Shown here: positions 24,392 through 31,907 of the stretch, one piece after another | Position numbering within the stretch: position 1 is the first letter of the stretch | Layout: every line of letters begins with the position of its first letter | Position numbers and translations under genes: made by a program | Assembly (NCBI GenBank): GCA_007693945.1 | Contig: RECP01000129.1 | Location: 1 to 39,853, forward strand | From: Spirochaetaceae bacterium | GTDB lineage: Bacteria; Spirochaetota; Spirochaetia; DSM-27196; PWMO01 | Reading direction: 5' to 3' | Length of the DNA stretch: 39,853 bases | Notes under the pieces: model-generated | Told to the model about the DNA's origin: nothing | The model's input: the letters and a program-made list of their open reading frames with translations, nothing else | Database searches by the model: none

Positions 24392-25426
24392 GTGCTGCAG
24401 ATACGCAATGTCTACAAGCGGTTCAACCTTGAAGCAGGTTTCTTTGCCCGTGAAGAACTCTACGTCTATGCGGTCAATGGTGTCAGCCTTACCGTCGGCG
24501 ACAACGAGATTTACGGGCTGGTGGGTGAATCCGGCTGCGGCAAGACCACTACGGCGCGGCTGGCGGTCAGAATGTACCGTGCCGACGCAGGCAGTATCAT
24601 TTTCACCGACGGTGATGGAAACAGCCACAATGTTGACGCGCTGGACAACCGGGGACTGCACATGCTGCGCAGCAAGATCCAGTATATCTTCCAGGATCCG
24701 GCGCGCTCTCTCAACCCGCGCATGGATATCCTCGAAATCCTGACCGCGGGTTACCGCTACTCACCGTTCTGGCCGGGCAGGAAACGGGCCCGTGAAGAGG
24801 CCGAGGCGGTGATGCTGGACGTGGGGCTGCAGCCGTCGGATCTTGAACGTCGCGCGGCCGACTTCTCCGGCGGACAGCGTCAGCGTATCTCAATCGCGCG
24901 CGCCCTGATGGCCAGGCCAGAGCTGCTGATCTGTGACGAAGTTGTCTCGGCACTCGATGTCTCGATTCAAGGACAGATCCTGAACCTGTTGCTCAAGCTC
25001 AAGGAGGAGTACAAGCTTGCGATGCTCTTTATCGCCCATGACCTGGCGGTTGTGTCCTACGTCAGCGATCGCATCGGTGTCATGTACCGGGGCCTGATGA
25101 TGGAAGAGGCCCCGTCGCAGGAGCTGATTGCCGACCGCCTGCACCCCTACACGCGCCACCTCTATTCCGCCATCCCTCAGGTAGAGACCCACCGCGCGGC
25201 GCAACGAGCGCTGCAGGCAAAGTTCCGCGATCAACCCGACCCTACTCGGCCACCGGTCGGAATCACCCCAAGCATGTACGAGTCAAACGCGTACGCCGGC
25301 GGCGCCGGCGACGCTACCCAAATGGACGAGGTTTCGCCCGGCCACCGCGTCTCGCGGCACTTCAACGAGAACGGCCCGACTCCCGCGTCGACCGGCGAAA
25401 TCCTGCCGGTGCCACCAGGCCGATGA
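24392..25426 (+). CDS. Peptide-type ABC transporter ATPase (OppF-like)
   Basis: This 344-aa second ATPase of the importer has Walker A GESGCGKTT, signature FSGGQRQR, Walker B LLICDEVVSALD and the switch His in IAHD. The C-terminal about 60 residues (after the RLHPYTRHLYSAIP motif) form a low-complexity tail rather than the usual Cys domain. The start is GTG at 24392 with AAGGAG 6 bp upstream. The 3' end overlaps a convergent gene by 65 bp. Confidence 0.93.
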   Translation: MLQIRNVYKRFNLEAGFFAREELYVYAVNGVSLTVGDNEIYGLVGESGCGKTTTARLAVRMYRADAGSIIFTDGDGNSHNVDALDNRGLHMLRSKIQYIFQDPARSLNPRMDILEILTAGYRYSPFWPGRKRAREEAEAVMLDVGLQPSDLERRAADFSGGQRQRISIARALMARPELLICDEVVSALDVSIQGQILNLLLKLKEEYKLAMLFIAHDLAVVSYVSDRIGVMYRGLMMEEAPSQELIADRLHPYTRHLYSAIPQVETHRAAQRALQAKFRDQPDPTRPPVGITPSMYESNAYAGGAGDATQMDEVSPGHRVSRHFNENGPTPASTGEILPVPPGR

Positions 25427-25817
25427 GCGCGAACACAACTGCAAGGCCGCCGAATATCAGCGCGCCGCCCCAGAGCTCGATTCGTGAATCGATACGGGAA
25501 CCGCTACCGTCTCCGGTTGCGCGCCACACGCCCAGCTCACTCCCCAGCGGCGGCGTTCGACTGCGTCGTCCTTGCGAAGCGACCACGCGCTGCGGTCGCC
25601 CGCCGCTGTCGCGGTACTCCAGCACCGCGTAGTATAGACGTCCTTGATCCTGCACAAACGGCGGGGAGGCGCCGTCGACCACGTGATAGTCTACCACGGT
25701 GCCGGTCACGCGCTCCGCGCGCAGCAGAAGCAGCCCGGTACTCAGTACGCGCGATACGCTGGACAATACGAGCAGCAACGCAATCACGCCGAAAACCCGC
25801 CCAAACGTTCGTCGCAC
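25362..25817 (-). CDS. DUF3592-like membrane protein
   Basis: This is a protein of about 151 aa with an N-terminal TM helix (GVIALLLVLSSVSRVLSTGLLLL, in part), an extracytoplasmic beta domain (VTGTVVDYHVVDGASPP... YYAVLEYRDSGGRPQRVV, in part) and a C-terminal TM helix (ALIFGGLAVVFALIGLVAP). This is the typical layout of DUF3592 proteins of unknown function. Start codons are GTG or TTG only; GTG at 25817 has GGGAGG about 10 bp upstream and is preferred, while the frame is open to a TTG at 25841. The 3' end overlaps oppF tail-to-tail by 65 bp. Confidence 0.65.
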   Translation of the reverse strand: MRRTFGRVFGVIALLLVLSSVSRVLSTGLLLLRAERVTGTVVDYHVVDGASPPFVQDQGRLYYAVLEYRDSGGRPQRVVASQGRRSRTPPLGSELGVWRATGDGSGSRIDSRIELWGGALIFGGLAVVFALIGLVAPAGFRRSTRESGRSR

Positions 25818-25870
25818 ACTCACAAGACCTCCCGGGCTCAATATACAGGCAGATCGCGGTCAGAACAAAC

Positions 25871-25899
25871 TTTACTGTTGATATCTGCTTTAGTATGTT
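25871..25899 (+). promoter_or_regulatory. Promoter giving a leaderless transcript of the metal-binding protein gene
   Basis: TTTACT (25871-25876), a 17-bp spacer and TATGTT (25894-25899) are present. The expected start at +6/+7 coincides with the ATG at 25906, and no Shine-Dalgarno exists between them. Confidence 0.55.
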
Positions 25900-25905
25900 T
25901 TGACC

Positions 25906-26151
25906 ATGAAGATCACTAACACGGTTGTTCCCAAACGCGCCATACTCGACCTCGTCGGTGCCAACTGCACCTCCTGCTCGATCGCCATAGAACACCTTGG
26001 ACGCAAGATGGACGGAGTTGAAGAGATCGTTGTCGATCGTGCCACCAGCACCATCCAGCTGGAGTACAACGGGAATCGAGAGGTTCTGCAGAAACTGTGC
26101 GATTTCGTGGCCCGTCTGGGGTACGAAGCACGCATCAGATCCACCGATTGA
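25906..26151 (+). CDS. Heavy-metal-associated (HMA) domain protein, copper-chaperone-like
   Basis: This 81-aa single-domain protein has a beta-alpha-beta-beta-alpha-beta pattern. The metal loop appears as GANCTSCSIAIE, a C-x2-C motif with the aromatic/Met neighbour replaced by Asn, followed by MDGVEEIVVDRATSTIQLEY and a final LGYEARI as in CopZ/Atx1 and the N-termini of P-type ATPases. It could bind Cu(I) or another soft metal. No metal ATPase or copper gene is adjacent. The ATG at 25906 is preferred over TTG at 25900 because promoter spacing places the transcript start there. Confidence 0.8.
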   Translation: MKITNTVVPKRAILDLVGANCTSCSIAIEHLGRKMDGVEEIVVDRATSTIQLEYNGNREVLQKLCDFVARLGYEARIRSTD

Positions 26152-26203
26152 CGCTGGCAGGAACCGGCGGCAGCAACGTCCAACCCGGGCGTTCAGACCA
26201 CGG

Positions 26204-27490
26204 TCAGCCGCCGGAAATGACGCGCTGATTGAGCCTCGACAGCCGCTGCGCCAGCAGCCGGGCCAAAAAGATACCGTAGTGCGGGTTGGCCTTGATGGCG
26301 TTCACAAAGGCCCGCTTGGAGATCGGAATCAGGACGCTGCCTCCCTTGGAGACAACTGTCGCCGAACGGCGATCGTTGAGCAGGAATGACATCTCGCCAA
26401 GGAACATATCTTGCGGGGTGAGTACGCTCAGTTCGTGACCACCGGCCACCACCGCCAGGTTGCCCGATACGATGTAGTACAGCGTATTGGAATCATCACC
26501 CTCACAAAAGACAGCTTCGCCGTCCGCCAGTGATATCTCCTGCTGATCCTGAAAAATCTCGGGCACGATATTGCTTGCGCTGTGCTGATGAGTCACCTCA
26601 AAGGAAACCTCATTACCGGCGCCGTTGTAGCTCACGTTTTCCATATAGTGTCTGGTCATCGCAATACCGTGGCCGTGCAGCCCCAGATTGACGTTGTCGT
26701 CATTGCGATGCAGATGCGCTCGCCAGTCAAAGCCTTGACCGTCGTCACGTATACGGAAGAACGACCGTTCAGGAGCTATGCGGTACGAGAAGCGCACTCG
26801 CCTGGCGCGGATTGCGGCATCAGAACGGTAACGTGATCGAATCAACTCGATGGCATCACGTCCCGATTCCAGCCAGCGAGTTTTTTCCGCGTAGCTGATA
26901 CCGCAGTTGCCGTGCTCAACGGCGTTCATCAGCATCTCAAAGATCCCGATATGTACGCGCTCGCGCGCGTCACGGTCTACATAGTTGGAGTTGTAAAGAA
27001 AGCTTGACACCAGGTTTGCATAGGTGCGTACGTTGAACGGATCGTTATCCATGATGAAGTGGCCCGCAACTGAACCGGTAAGATAGCTCTGGACGTCGCG
27101 GTGAAACAGAATGTGGCGGTTCTCGGTGATTATCTTCATGACGCGGAAGAAGCTGGAGACAAACTCACCGCGTGGAATCGCACTGATGATCTGCGAATTG
27201 GGAACCACTGTGGCCAATCGCGCTTCATCACGCCGACGGTAGACCACCATGATCGCTCCGTAGTGCAGCCACGGGTCACCGTTGATCGTGGTGAGCACCG
27301 TATCGGTATCGATTGTCTCATCCGAGATGTTTATCAGACCGATCTCAGGCAACTCAAACTCAAAGTATTCGAGCGCTTCACCACTACTGCCGAGAAACAC
27401 CGGCTGCCAGTAGTTCGCAAACCGTTGCGCGACCTGTTCTATGCGCTGATTCAGTTCTCTGTCCGCACTTACTACGGGTATCTTCGTCAT
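26204..27490 (-). CDS. Regulator with receiver-like N-terminus, HATPase and cyclic-nucleotide-binding domain
   Basis: This 428-aa cytoplasmic protein has a receiver-like or sensor region lacking clear phospho-Asp motifs at residues about 1-130. Residues about 170-300 are a GHKL ATPase of the anti-sigma-factor kinase/RsbW type with N-box EMLMNAVEHGN (185-195), G1 DDGQGFD (249-255) and G2 GLHGHGIAM (270-278). Residues about 313-420 are a cNMP-binding domain with the phosphate cassette GEMSFLLNDRRSATVV (365-380). There is no dimerisation His box, so it probably phosphorylates a Ser/Thr partner or senses ATP rather than acting as a classic histidine kinase. Cyclic nucleotide or another ligand could gate it. 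The partner is not in the window. Confidence 0.85.
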   Translation of the reverse strand: MTKIPVVSADRELNQRIEQVAQRFANYWQPVFLGSSGEALEYFEFELPEIGLINISDETIDTDTVLTTINGDPWLHYGAIMVVYRRRDEARLATVVPNSQIISAIPRGEFVSSFFRVMKIITENRHILFHRDVQSYLTGSVAGHFIMDNDPFNVRTYANLVSSFLYNSNYVDRDARERVHIGIFEMLMNAVEHGNCGISYAEKTRWLESGRDAIELIRSRYRSDAAIRARRVRFSYRIAPERSFFRIRDDGQGFDWRAHLHRNDDNVNLGLHGHGIAMTRHYMENVSYNGAGNEVSFEVTHQHSASNIVPEIFQDQQEISLADGEAVFCEGDDSNTLYYIVSGNLAVVAGGHELSVLTPQDMFLGEMSFLLNDRRSATVVSKGGSVLIPISKRAFVNAIKANPHYGIFLARLLAQRLSRLNQRVISGG

Positions 27491-27532
27491 TCCATGCGCC
27501 GTCCGGCCAGACCCATCTCATATTCAGTATCG

Positions 27533-27592
27533 GCGTATTGGGCCAATCACTTGTGCGCAAACCGGTGTCAGAACCAGAGTCAGCCAATACGC
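27533..27592. repeat. Inverted repeat between the glp oxidoreductase operon and the HATPase/cNMP gene
   Basis: Perfect 9-bp arms GCGTATTGG (27533-27541) and CCAATACGC (27584-27592) lie 42 bp apart. The first arm also forms a nested palindrome ATTGG-G-CCAAT (27537-27547). The second arm abuts the stop codon of the DUF1667 gene. This could be a 3'-end stem-loop of the glp transcript or an operator for the downstream gene. There is no T-run. Confidence 0.5.
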
Positions 27593-28003
27593 TCATACGC
27601 GCTCGACTTCACCGCTGGCAACCACGTCGATGCCCAGACCCTGCCAGTTGGAAATCACAATCTGACCCACGTTGATCGGCGCTTCAAGCTCAACAGAGCG
27701 CGTAGATCGTGCCAGATCGCGCAGATATTGCTTTGGAATCGGTCTTGGCGTCCATACCGGGACAAGCGGGTACCTTCCGTTGCGCACGCGAACCGACGTC
27801 GGCAGGATCCGGGTGGGGTTATGCACTTCTTGCTCGACGTATTGCCTGCCGAGCCGGCAGACGTTGCCTTCGATCTCCAGGATCGCGCCGTAGCCGTCGA
27901 GCGAGGTAGTGATCTCGCAGCCACGGGGACAGCGCAGACAGATGATCCGCTCCAGCCGTGATGTACCAGGAGCACCGCGCCGATCGTTCAGTCGATCGTT
28001 CAT
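27593..28003 (-). CDS. DUF1667 Cys-rich protein, third component of glycerol-3-phosphate/glycerol oxidation trio
   Basis: This 136-aa protein has C-x2-C-x3-C (ICLRCPRGCEIT) and a further Cys in GNVCRLGRQY, the iron-sulphur-like pattern of DUF1667. The second half (PTRILPTSVRVRNG, PVWTPRPIPK) is also family-typical. In Firmicutes, Thermotogae and spirochaetes this protein is encoded after a GlpA-like dehydrogenase and an FAD oxidoreductase, as here, and is thought to help electron transfer. The start overlaps the previous gene's stop (ATGA). Confidence 0.88.
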   Translation of the reverse strand: MNDRLNDRRGAPGTSRLERIICLRCPRGCEITTSLDGYGAILEIEGNVCRLGRQYVEQEVHNPTRILPTSVRVRNGRYPLVPVWTPRPIPKQYLRDLARSTRSVELEAPINVGQIVISNWQGLGIDVVASGEVERV

Positions 28004-29277
28004 TGGATTTCCGCCGTGATCTCGCGCCGTGGCGCTGACTTCAGCGCTCGCAGCTGTTGTGGTTTCAGTCTGTGAATCATCATCTCGGCCGGGCGCGAGT
28101 AGTTCCCGCGGAACGACGCCAGCACGCGTGAGCCGGCACGCAGTTCAACCTGTACGCTGTGTTCCATCAGTGCCGAAGGTCGCAGCATCAGCAGGTTCTC
28201 TTCGGACACAGGCGTGTCGAATCTGATCCGTTGCGGGATAACGCTGGCGACGTTCTTGCCCGCGGCAACTGTCACCGTTTCGGCTCTGCCATCCGGCCGC
28301 TCACGAGCGTAACGCGCCGCACTGCGGCCTGCGACCGCCCCCGCTTTGCTGACGTAGTCTACCAGATCATAGATGCTGGTGACGTTTCCGGCAGCGAAGA
28401 TCCCGGCCACCGTGGTACTCATGGCGCTGTCCACAACCGGTCCCCCGGTACGCGGGTCAAGCGTGACGCCGGCCTTGCGGGACAGCTCGTTCTCGGGTAT
28501 CAGCCCTACCGAGAGCAACAGCGTATCGCATTCAACCAGACCTTCGGTACCGGGAATCGGCTGCAGGTCGTCACCGACGCGGATCGTTTCCACCGCCTCC
28601 AGGCGCCTGCCGCCGATGACGCGGTTGACGGTGGTGCTGAGATACAGCGGAATACCCCAATCCTGCAGGCACTGGACATAGTTGCGGCGCAGACCGGTGA
28701 GAAACGGCAGCAACTCCAGCACACCGATCACCTCCGCGCCCTCGATTGTAAGCCTGCGTGCCATGATCATACCGATGTCACCCGAACCCAGTATCAGGAA
28801 GCGCCTGCCGGGCATATAGCCCTCGATATTTACCAGCCGCTGAACGGTACCGGCGCCAAACACCCCGGCGCAACGGCTTCCGGGCAGACGGATCTGGGCG
28901 CGGGTACGTTCCCGGCATCCCATCGCCAGTACAATTGCTCGCGGCCGCAAGCGCATGTACCCGTCGCGATCGTTCATGGCGTATACGTCGAGCTCAGCGG
29001 TTACATCGAGCACCATTGTATCGAGCAGGACGTCGATGCCGCTCTGCTCTACCATCGTACGATAGCGCCAGGCGTATTCGGATCCCGGAAGATCCTGATT
29101 GAACACGACGGCTCCAAACCCGTTGTGGATGCACTGAGGAAGAATACCGCCAAGTGTGTCATTGCGCTCGACCAGCAGCACCCGTGTCTGGCCGTCGGCG
29201 TGCGCCTCGAGGGCCGCCGCGAGACCGGCCGGACCGCCGCCGATCACTATGACGTCGTATCGTGTATCGGCTTGCAT
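28000..29277 (-). CDS. FAD/NAD(P)-dependent oxidoreductase of the glycerol oxidation trio
   Basis: This 425-aa pyridine-nucleotide-disulphide-type flavoprotein has an FAD motif DVIVIGGGPAGLAAALEA near residue 9, a second dinucleotide motif ILGSGDIGMIMARRL near 166 and the FAD-binding TTVAGIFAAGN motif near 300. It overlaps the GlpA-like gene by 31 bp and the DUF1667 gene by 4 bp. By analogy with the conserved trio it passes electrons from glycerol 3-phosphate oxidation on to NAD(P) or a quinone; this role is inferred from context. Confidence 0.88.
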   Translation of the reverse strand: MQADTRYDVIVIGGGPAGLAAALEAHADGQTRVLLVERNDTLGGILPQCIHNGFGAVVFNQDLPGSEYAWRYRTMVEQSGIDVLLDTMVLDVTAELDVYAMNDRDGYMRLRPRAIVLAMGCRERTRAQIRLPGSRCAGVFGAGTVQRLVNIEGYMPGRRFLILGSGDIGMIMARRLTIEGAEVIGVLELLPFLTGLRRNYVQCLQDWGIPLYLSTTVNRVIGGRRLEAVETIRVGDDLQPIPGTEGLVECDTLLLSVGLIPENELSRKAGVTLDPRTGGPVVDSAMSTTVAGIFAAGNVTSIYDLVDYVSKAGAVAGRSAARYARERPDGRAETVTVAAGKNVASVIPQRIRFDTPVSEENLLMLRPSALMEHSVQVELRAGSRVLASFRGNYSRPAEMMIHRLKPQQLRALKSAPRREITAEIQ

Positions 29278-30749
29278 TGCGCATCGGCCTCGTTGTCGAC
29301 AGCTTTGGTAGCGCGGTACAAGAACTCCGAACCGGCTCCCTTCTTGGTTACCGCGGTCATCGGTAGCCGCAGTTCACGAGCCAGGATCCGGATAACCCGC
29401 GGATAATCGAATCCTCCCTGGCAGCGGCCCGTCCCAAGCCAGCAGCGCCGCTTGATTGCATCGTAGCTGGTAGCTGGTATCGAAGAGCGGATCGCTGCCA
29501 CGATCTCGCCTTCGGTCACCGTTTCGCAGCGGCAGACAATCCGACCGTATGAGGGCTCCTTTCTGATCAGCCGAGCACGCTGCTGGTGCGATAACTCCTT
29601 GAACGACGGTTGCGCCCGACGGCGGGAAGTCCAGTCCCATCTGGCCTCAAGAGCTACACCCGACTGCCGCAGCAACTGCTCGACACGCTCGGCAATTGCC
29701 GGTGCCGCTACAAACCCGGGTGACTCAATACCGGCAATGTTGATCAGCCCCTGGACCGAACCCGACGTCTCAATCAGGAAATCGCGGTTGTAGTTGCCTG
29801 TAGCACGGATCCCGCTGAAGGACGCAATCACATCCCGCTGATCCAGCCCGGGCACCAGCCGGCGTGCGCCGTCAAGAATCTCCCGCATTCCCTCTCGCGT
29901 TGTGGCCGTGTCATCCTTGCCTCTGATCTCCTGGGCATCAGGTCCCACAAAGGTATTGCCGTGGGCGGTGGTGCTGACCAGAATTCCCTTACCCTTCGTG
30001 CTCGGCATCGGGAACAGTACGTTCTTTACCTGAACACGGTCGGGATCGAAAATGAAGTACTCTCCTCGGCGCGGCGTAATGTGAAACTCGGGGCGGTCGC
30101 CAACCAGGTGCATGAAATCATCGGCGTGCACGCCGAGCGAATTGACAAAGATGCGACCGTAAATGTCACCTTTTGCGCTGCAGACTCCGGCCAGGCGCCC
30201 GTGCTCCACGATGGCGTCGTGCACGTCGGCGTCCAGAATCAGCCGCACTCCGTTCTCCACGGCGTTTTCGGCTACTGCGATTGTGGCGCCAAACGGATCG
30301 ATAACTCCGGCGGTCGGAGTCCAGAGTGCACCTTCGACACCGGGCGTCAGCAGAGGTTCGCGGTGCAGGGTTTCTTCACGGCCGAGGATTCGCAGCCCCT
30401 CGATTCCATTCTGCCTGCCGCGCCGCATGAGCGTTCCGAGCTGCCGCCGCTCTTCCTCGCCCACAGCCACCACCATGGCTCCACACCAACTGTGGCCGAT
30501 TTCCAATTCCTCAACCAGATGGCGCCACAATTCGTTACCGCGTCTGTTGAGTGCCGCCTTGTTGCTTCCCGGTGCCGGGTCGTGGCCTGAGTGCAGGATC
30601 GCGCTGTTGGCCGATGACGCTCCGACGCCGACGTCATTGGCGCGGTCAACAAGCGCGATCGAGAGGTTATAGCGCGCGAGACTGCGGGCAACCATGCACC
30701 CGACGATGCCGGCGCCCAGAACCACGACATCGAAAGATCTGTTCTGCAC
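29247..30749 (-). CDS. FAD-dependent glycerol-3-phosphate dehydrogenase (GlpA-like) with C-terminal BFD [2Fe-2S] domain
   Basis: This 500-aa protein has an FAD-binding start FDVVVLGAGIVGCMVARSLA (residues about 5-24) and a DAO-type dehydrogenase body that oxidises glycerol 3-phosphate to dihydroxyacetone phosphate. A C-terminal BFD-like iron-sulphur domain (IVCRCETVTEGEI ... IKRRCWLGTGRCQGGFD) follows. In that domain the usual final Cys of GRCQGGFC is Asp, while the usual Thr/Val of KRRT is Cys, so four cysteines remain with altered spacing. The GTG at 30749 is chosen (AAGGGG 6 bp upstream); the longer frame to 30806 begins inside a TTGACA promoter box. It is divergent from a SorC-type regulator and glpK, giving a complete glycerol use locus. 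Confidence 0.9.
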   Translation of the reverse strand: MQNRSFDVVVLGAGIVGCMVARSLARYNLSIALVDRANDVGVGASSANSAILHSGHDPAPGSNKAALNRRGNELWRHLVEELEIGHSWCGAMVVAVGEEERRQLGTLMRRGRQNGIEGLRILGREETLHREPLLTPGVEGALWTPTAGVIDPFGATIAVAENAVENGVRLILDADVHDAIVEHGRLAGVCSAKGDIYGRIFVNSLGVHADDFMHLVGDRPEFHITPRRGEYFIFDPDRVQVKNVLFPMPSTKGKGILVSTTAHGNTFVGPDAQEIRGKDDTATTREGMREILDGARRLVPGLDQRDVIASFSGIRATGNYNRDFLIETSGSVQGLINIAGIESPGFVAAPAIAERVEQLLRQSGVALEARWDWTSRRRAQPSFKELSHQQRARLIRKEPSYGRIVCRCETVTEGEIVAAIRSSIPATSYDAIKRRCWLGTGRCQGGFDYPRVIRILARELRLPMTAVTKKGAGSEFLYRATKAVDNEADAQCKPIHDTTS

Positions 30750-30777
30750 ACGTGACCCCTTCGGCGTGATCTCTTCC

Positions 30778-30806
30778 AGCCTACGCCGAGAGTGAACGTT
30801 TGTCAA
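30778..30806 (-). promoter_or_regulatory. Promoter of the leftward glycerol oxidation operon
   Basis: A perfect TTGACA (30806-30801), a 17-bp spacer and TAGGCT (30783-30778) are present. The start is expected near 30771, giving a short leader with AAGGGG before the GTG at 30749. Confidence 0.65.
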
Positions 30807-30808
30807 CT

Positions 30809-30852
30809 TTTAATCGACGTTTGATCAGTTTATCCCTGCCGGGCCGATTAAA
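30809..30852. promoter_or_regulatory. Inverted repeat in the divergent glp control region, candidate SorC-family operator
   Basis: TTTAATCG (30809-30816) and CGATTAAA (30845-30852) are perfect inverted 8-bp arms, 28 bp apart. They lie exactly between the leftward -35 (ending 30806) and the rightward -35 (starting 30854). A regulator binding here could control both promoters. The AT-rich interval also contains TTTGATCAG and GTTTATC. Confidence 0.55.
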
Positions 30853-30853
30853 C

Positions 30854-30881
30854 TTGACACATCCCCATGCGCAGGTATCAT
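30854..30881 (+). promoter_or_regulatory. Promoter of the SorC regulator-glpK unit (leaderless start)
   Basis: A perfect TTGACA (30854-30859), a 16-bp spacer and TATCAT (30876-30881) are present. The ATG at 30880 overlaps the -10, whereas the ATG at 30889 falls 7 bp after it, at the expected transcript start. Confidence 0.7.
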
Positions 30882-30888
30882 GAGACTG

Positions 30889-31872
30889 ATGAAGAATTCG
30901 GAGCGGACCATCCGCAGTGCCCTGGAAGTAGCCAAGCTGTACTACTACACGGGTCTGACTACCGAGCGCATCGCGCGAGAACTCAACATCTCGCGCCCGA
31001 AGGTCTCCCGCCTGCTCAGCTATGCCAAGCAGACCGGCCTGGTCGAGATCACAATCCACGACTCCGAACAAGCTCTCGGACCGCTGTCACGCCGAATCAG
31101 CGAGTTGTTCGAACTGGACGCGGTGCACATTGTCTCGGTCCCCGAGGTGCTCGGAGAGGTGCTGTGGCTGGAGCGGGTGGCCAGGTTTACCGCCAACTAC
31201 CTCAATTCCGTCCTGAAGCCCGGAATGACCATGGGACTGGCGTGGGGCACGACACTGAGCGAAGTCAGCGAACATCTGGTGCCCAAGGACGTACCTGATC
31301 TCTCGCTGGTTCAGCTCAATGGTTCAGGCAATACTTATACTTTCGACAACAGCTACGCCGCCCGCATCCTGCACAACTTCGCCGACAACTACAACGCGCG
31401 AGTCTATCTCTTCCCCGTTCCGACGTTTTTCGACTACGCACAGACCAAGGAAGCCATGTGGCGTGAGCGCAGCATTCAACGGATTGTCGAGATGCAGCAG
31501 CGTGCCGACGTCCTGCTCTACAGTATTGGCGCGGTAGCAGCCGGGGTTCCCAGTCACGTCTACAGCGGCGGTTATCTGGAAAAGAGGGATATGCAGGAAC
31601 TGAAGCGCCAGGCTGTTGTCGGTGACATGGCTACCGTATTCTACAGAGCCGACGGGAGCTACCGCGATATCTCGATCAACGCGCGTGCCAGTGGACCGCC
31701 GCTGGAGCTTTACAAATCGGTTGACCACGCCATCTGCGTAGTGTCCGGTAAGGGCAAGGTCGCCGGACTGCACGCGGCACTGCGTTCCGGGTACGTCAAG
31801 ACGCTGATTGTAGATCAACCTACCGCGCGCCATCTGATCGTGCAGATAGAAGGTACCAACGGGGCACGCTGA
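30889..31872 (+). CDS. SorC-family sugar-binding transcriptional regulator
   Basis: This 327-aa protein has an N-terminal helix-turn-helix (LTTERIARELNISRPKVSRLLSYAKQ, residues about 22-48, given as a pattern) and a C-terminal sugar-phosphate-binding domain (MTMGLAWGTTLSEVSEHL, ...YSIGAVAAGVPSHVYSGGYL in part). It is likely to sense glycerol, glycerol 3-phosphate or a related metabolite and to control the flanking glp genes. I prefer the ATG at 30889 over 30880 because the first overlaps the -10 box; the transcript would then be leaderless. glpK follows after 35 bp. The inverted repeat at 30809-30852 is its best candidate operator. Confidence 0.88.
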   Translation: MKNSERTIRSALEVAKLYYYTGLTTERIARELNISRPKVSRLLSYAKQTGLVEITIHDSEQALGPLSRRISELFELDAVHIVSVPEVLGEVLWLERVARFTANYLNSVLKPGMTMGLAWGTTLSEVSEHLVPKDVPDLSLVQLNGSGNTYTFDNSYAARILHNFADNYNARVYLFPVPTFFDYAQTKEAMWRERSIQRIVEMQQRADVLLYSIGAVAAGVPSHVYSGGYLEKRDMQELKRQAVVGDMATVFYRADGSYRDISINARASGPPLELYKSVDHAICVVSGKGKVAGLHAALRSGYVKTLIVDQPTARHLIVQIEGTNGAR

Positions 31873-31907
31873 TCCCGCAACGAGGGTGCAGGTGACAGGA
31901 GGGCGAG

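Noticed and set aside
28159-29406. 415-codon plus-strand open frame opposite the glycerol flavoprotein genes
   Set aside because: It is a shadow of two well-supported minus-strand genes.
30750-30806. N-terminal extension of the GlpA-like protein to 30806
   Set aside because: The start would be the TTG of a TTGACA promoter box; GTG at 30749 has a ribosome site and matches the FAD-domain start.
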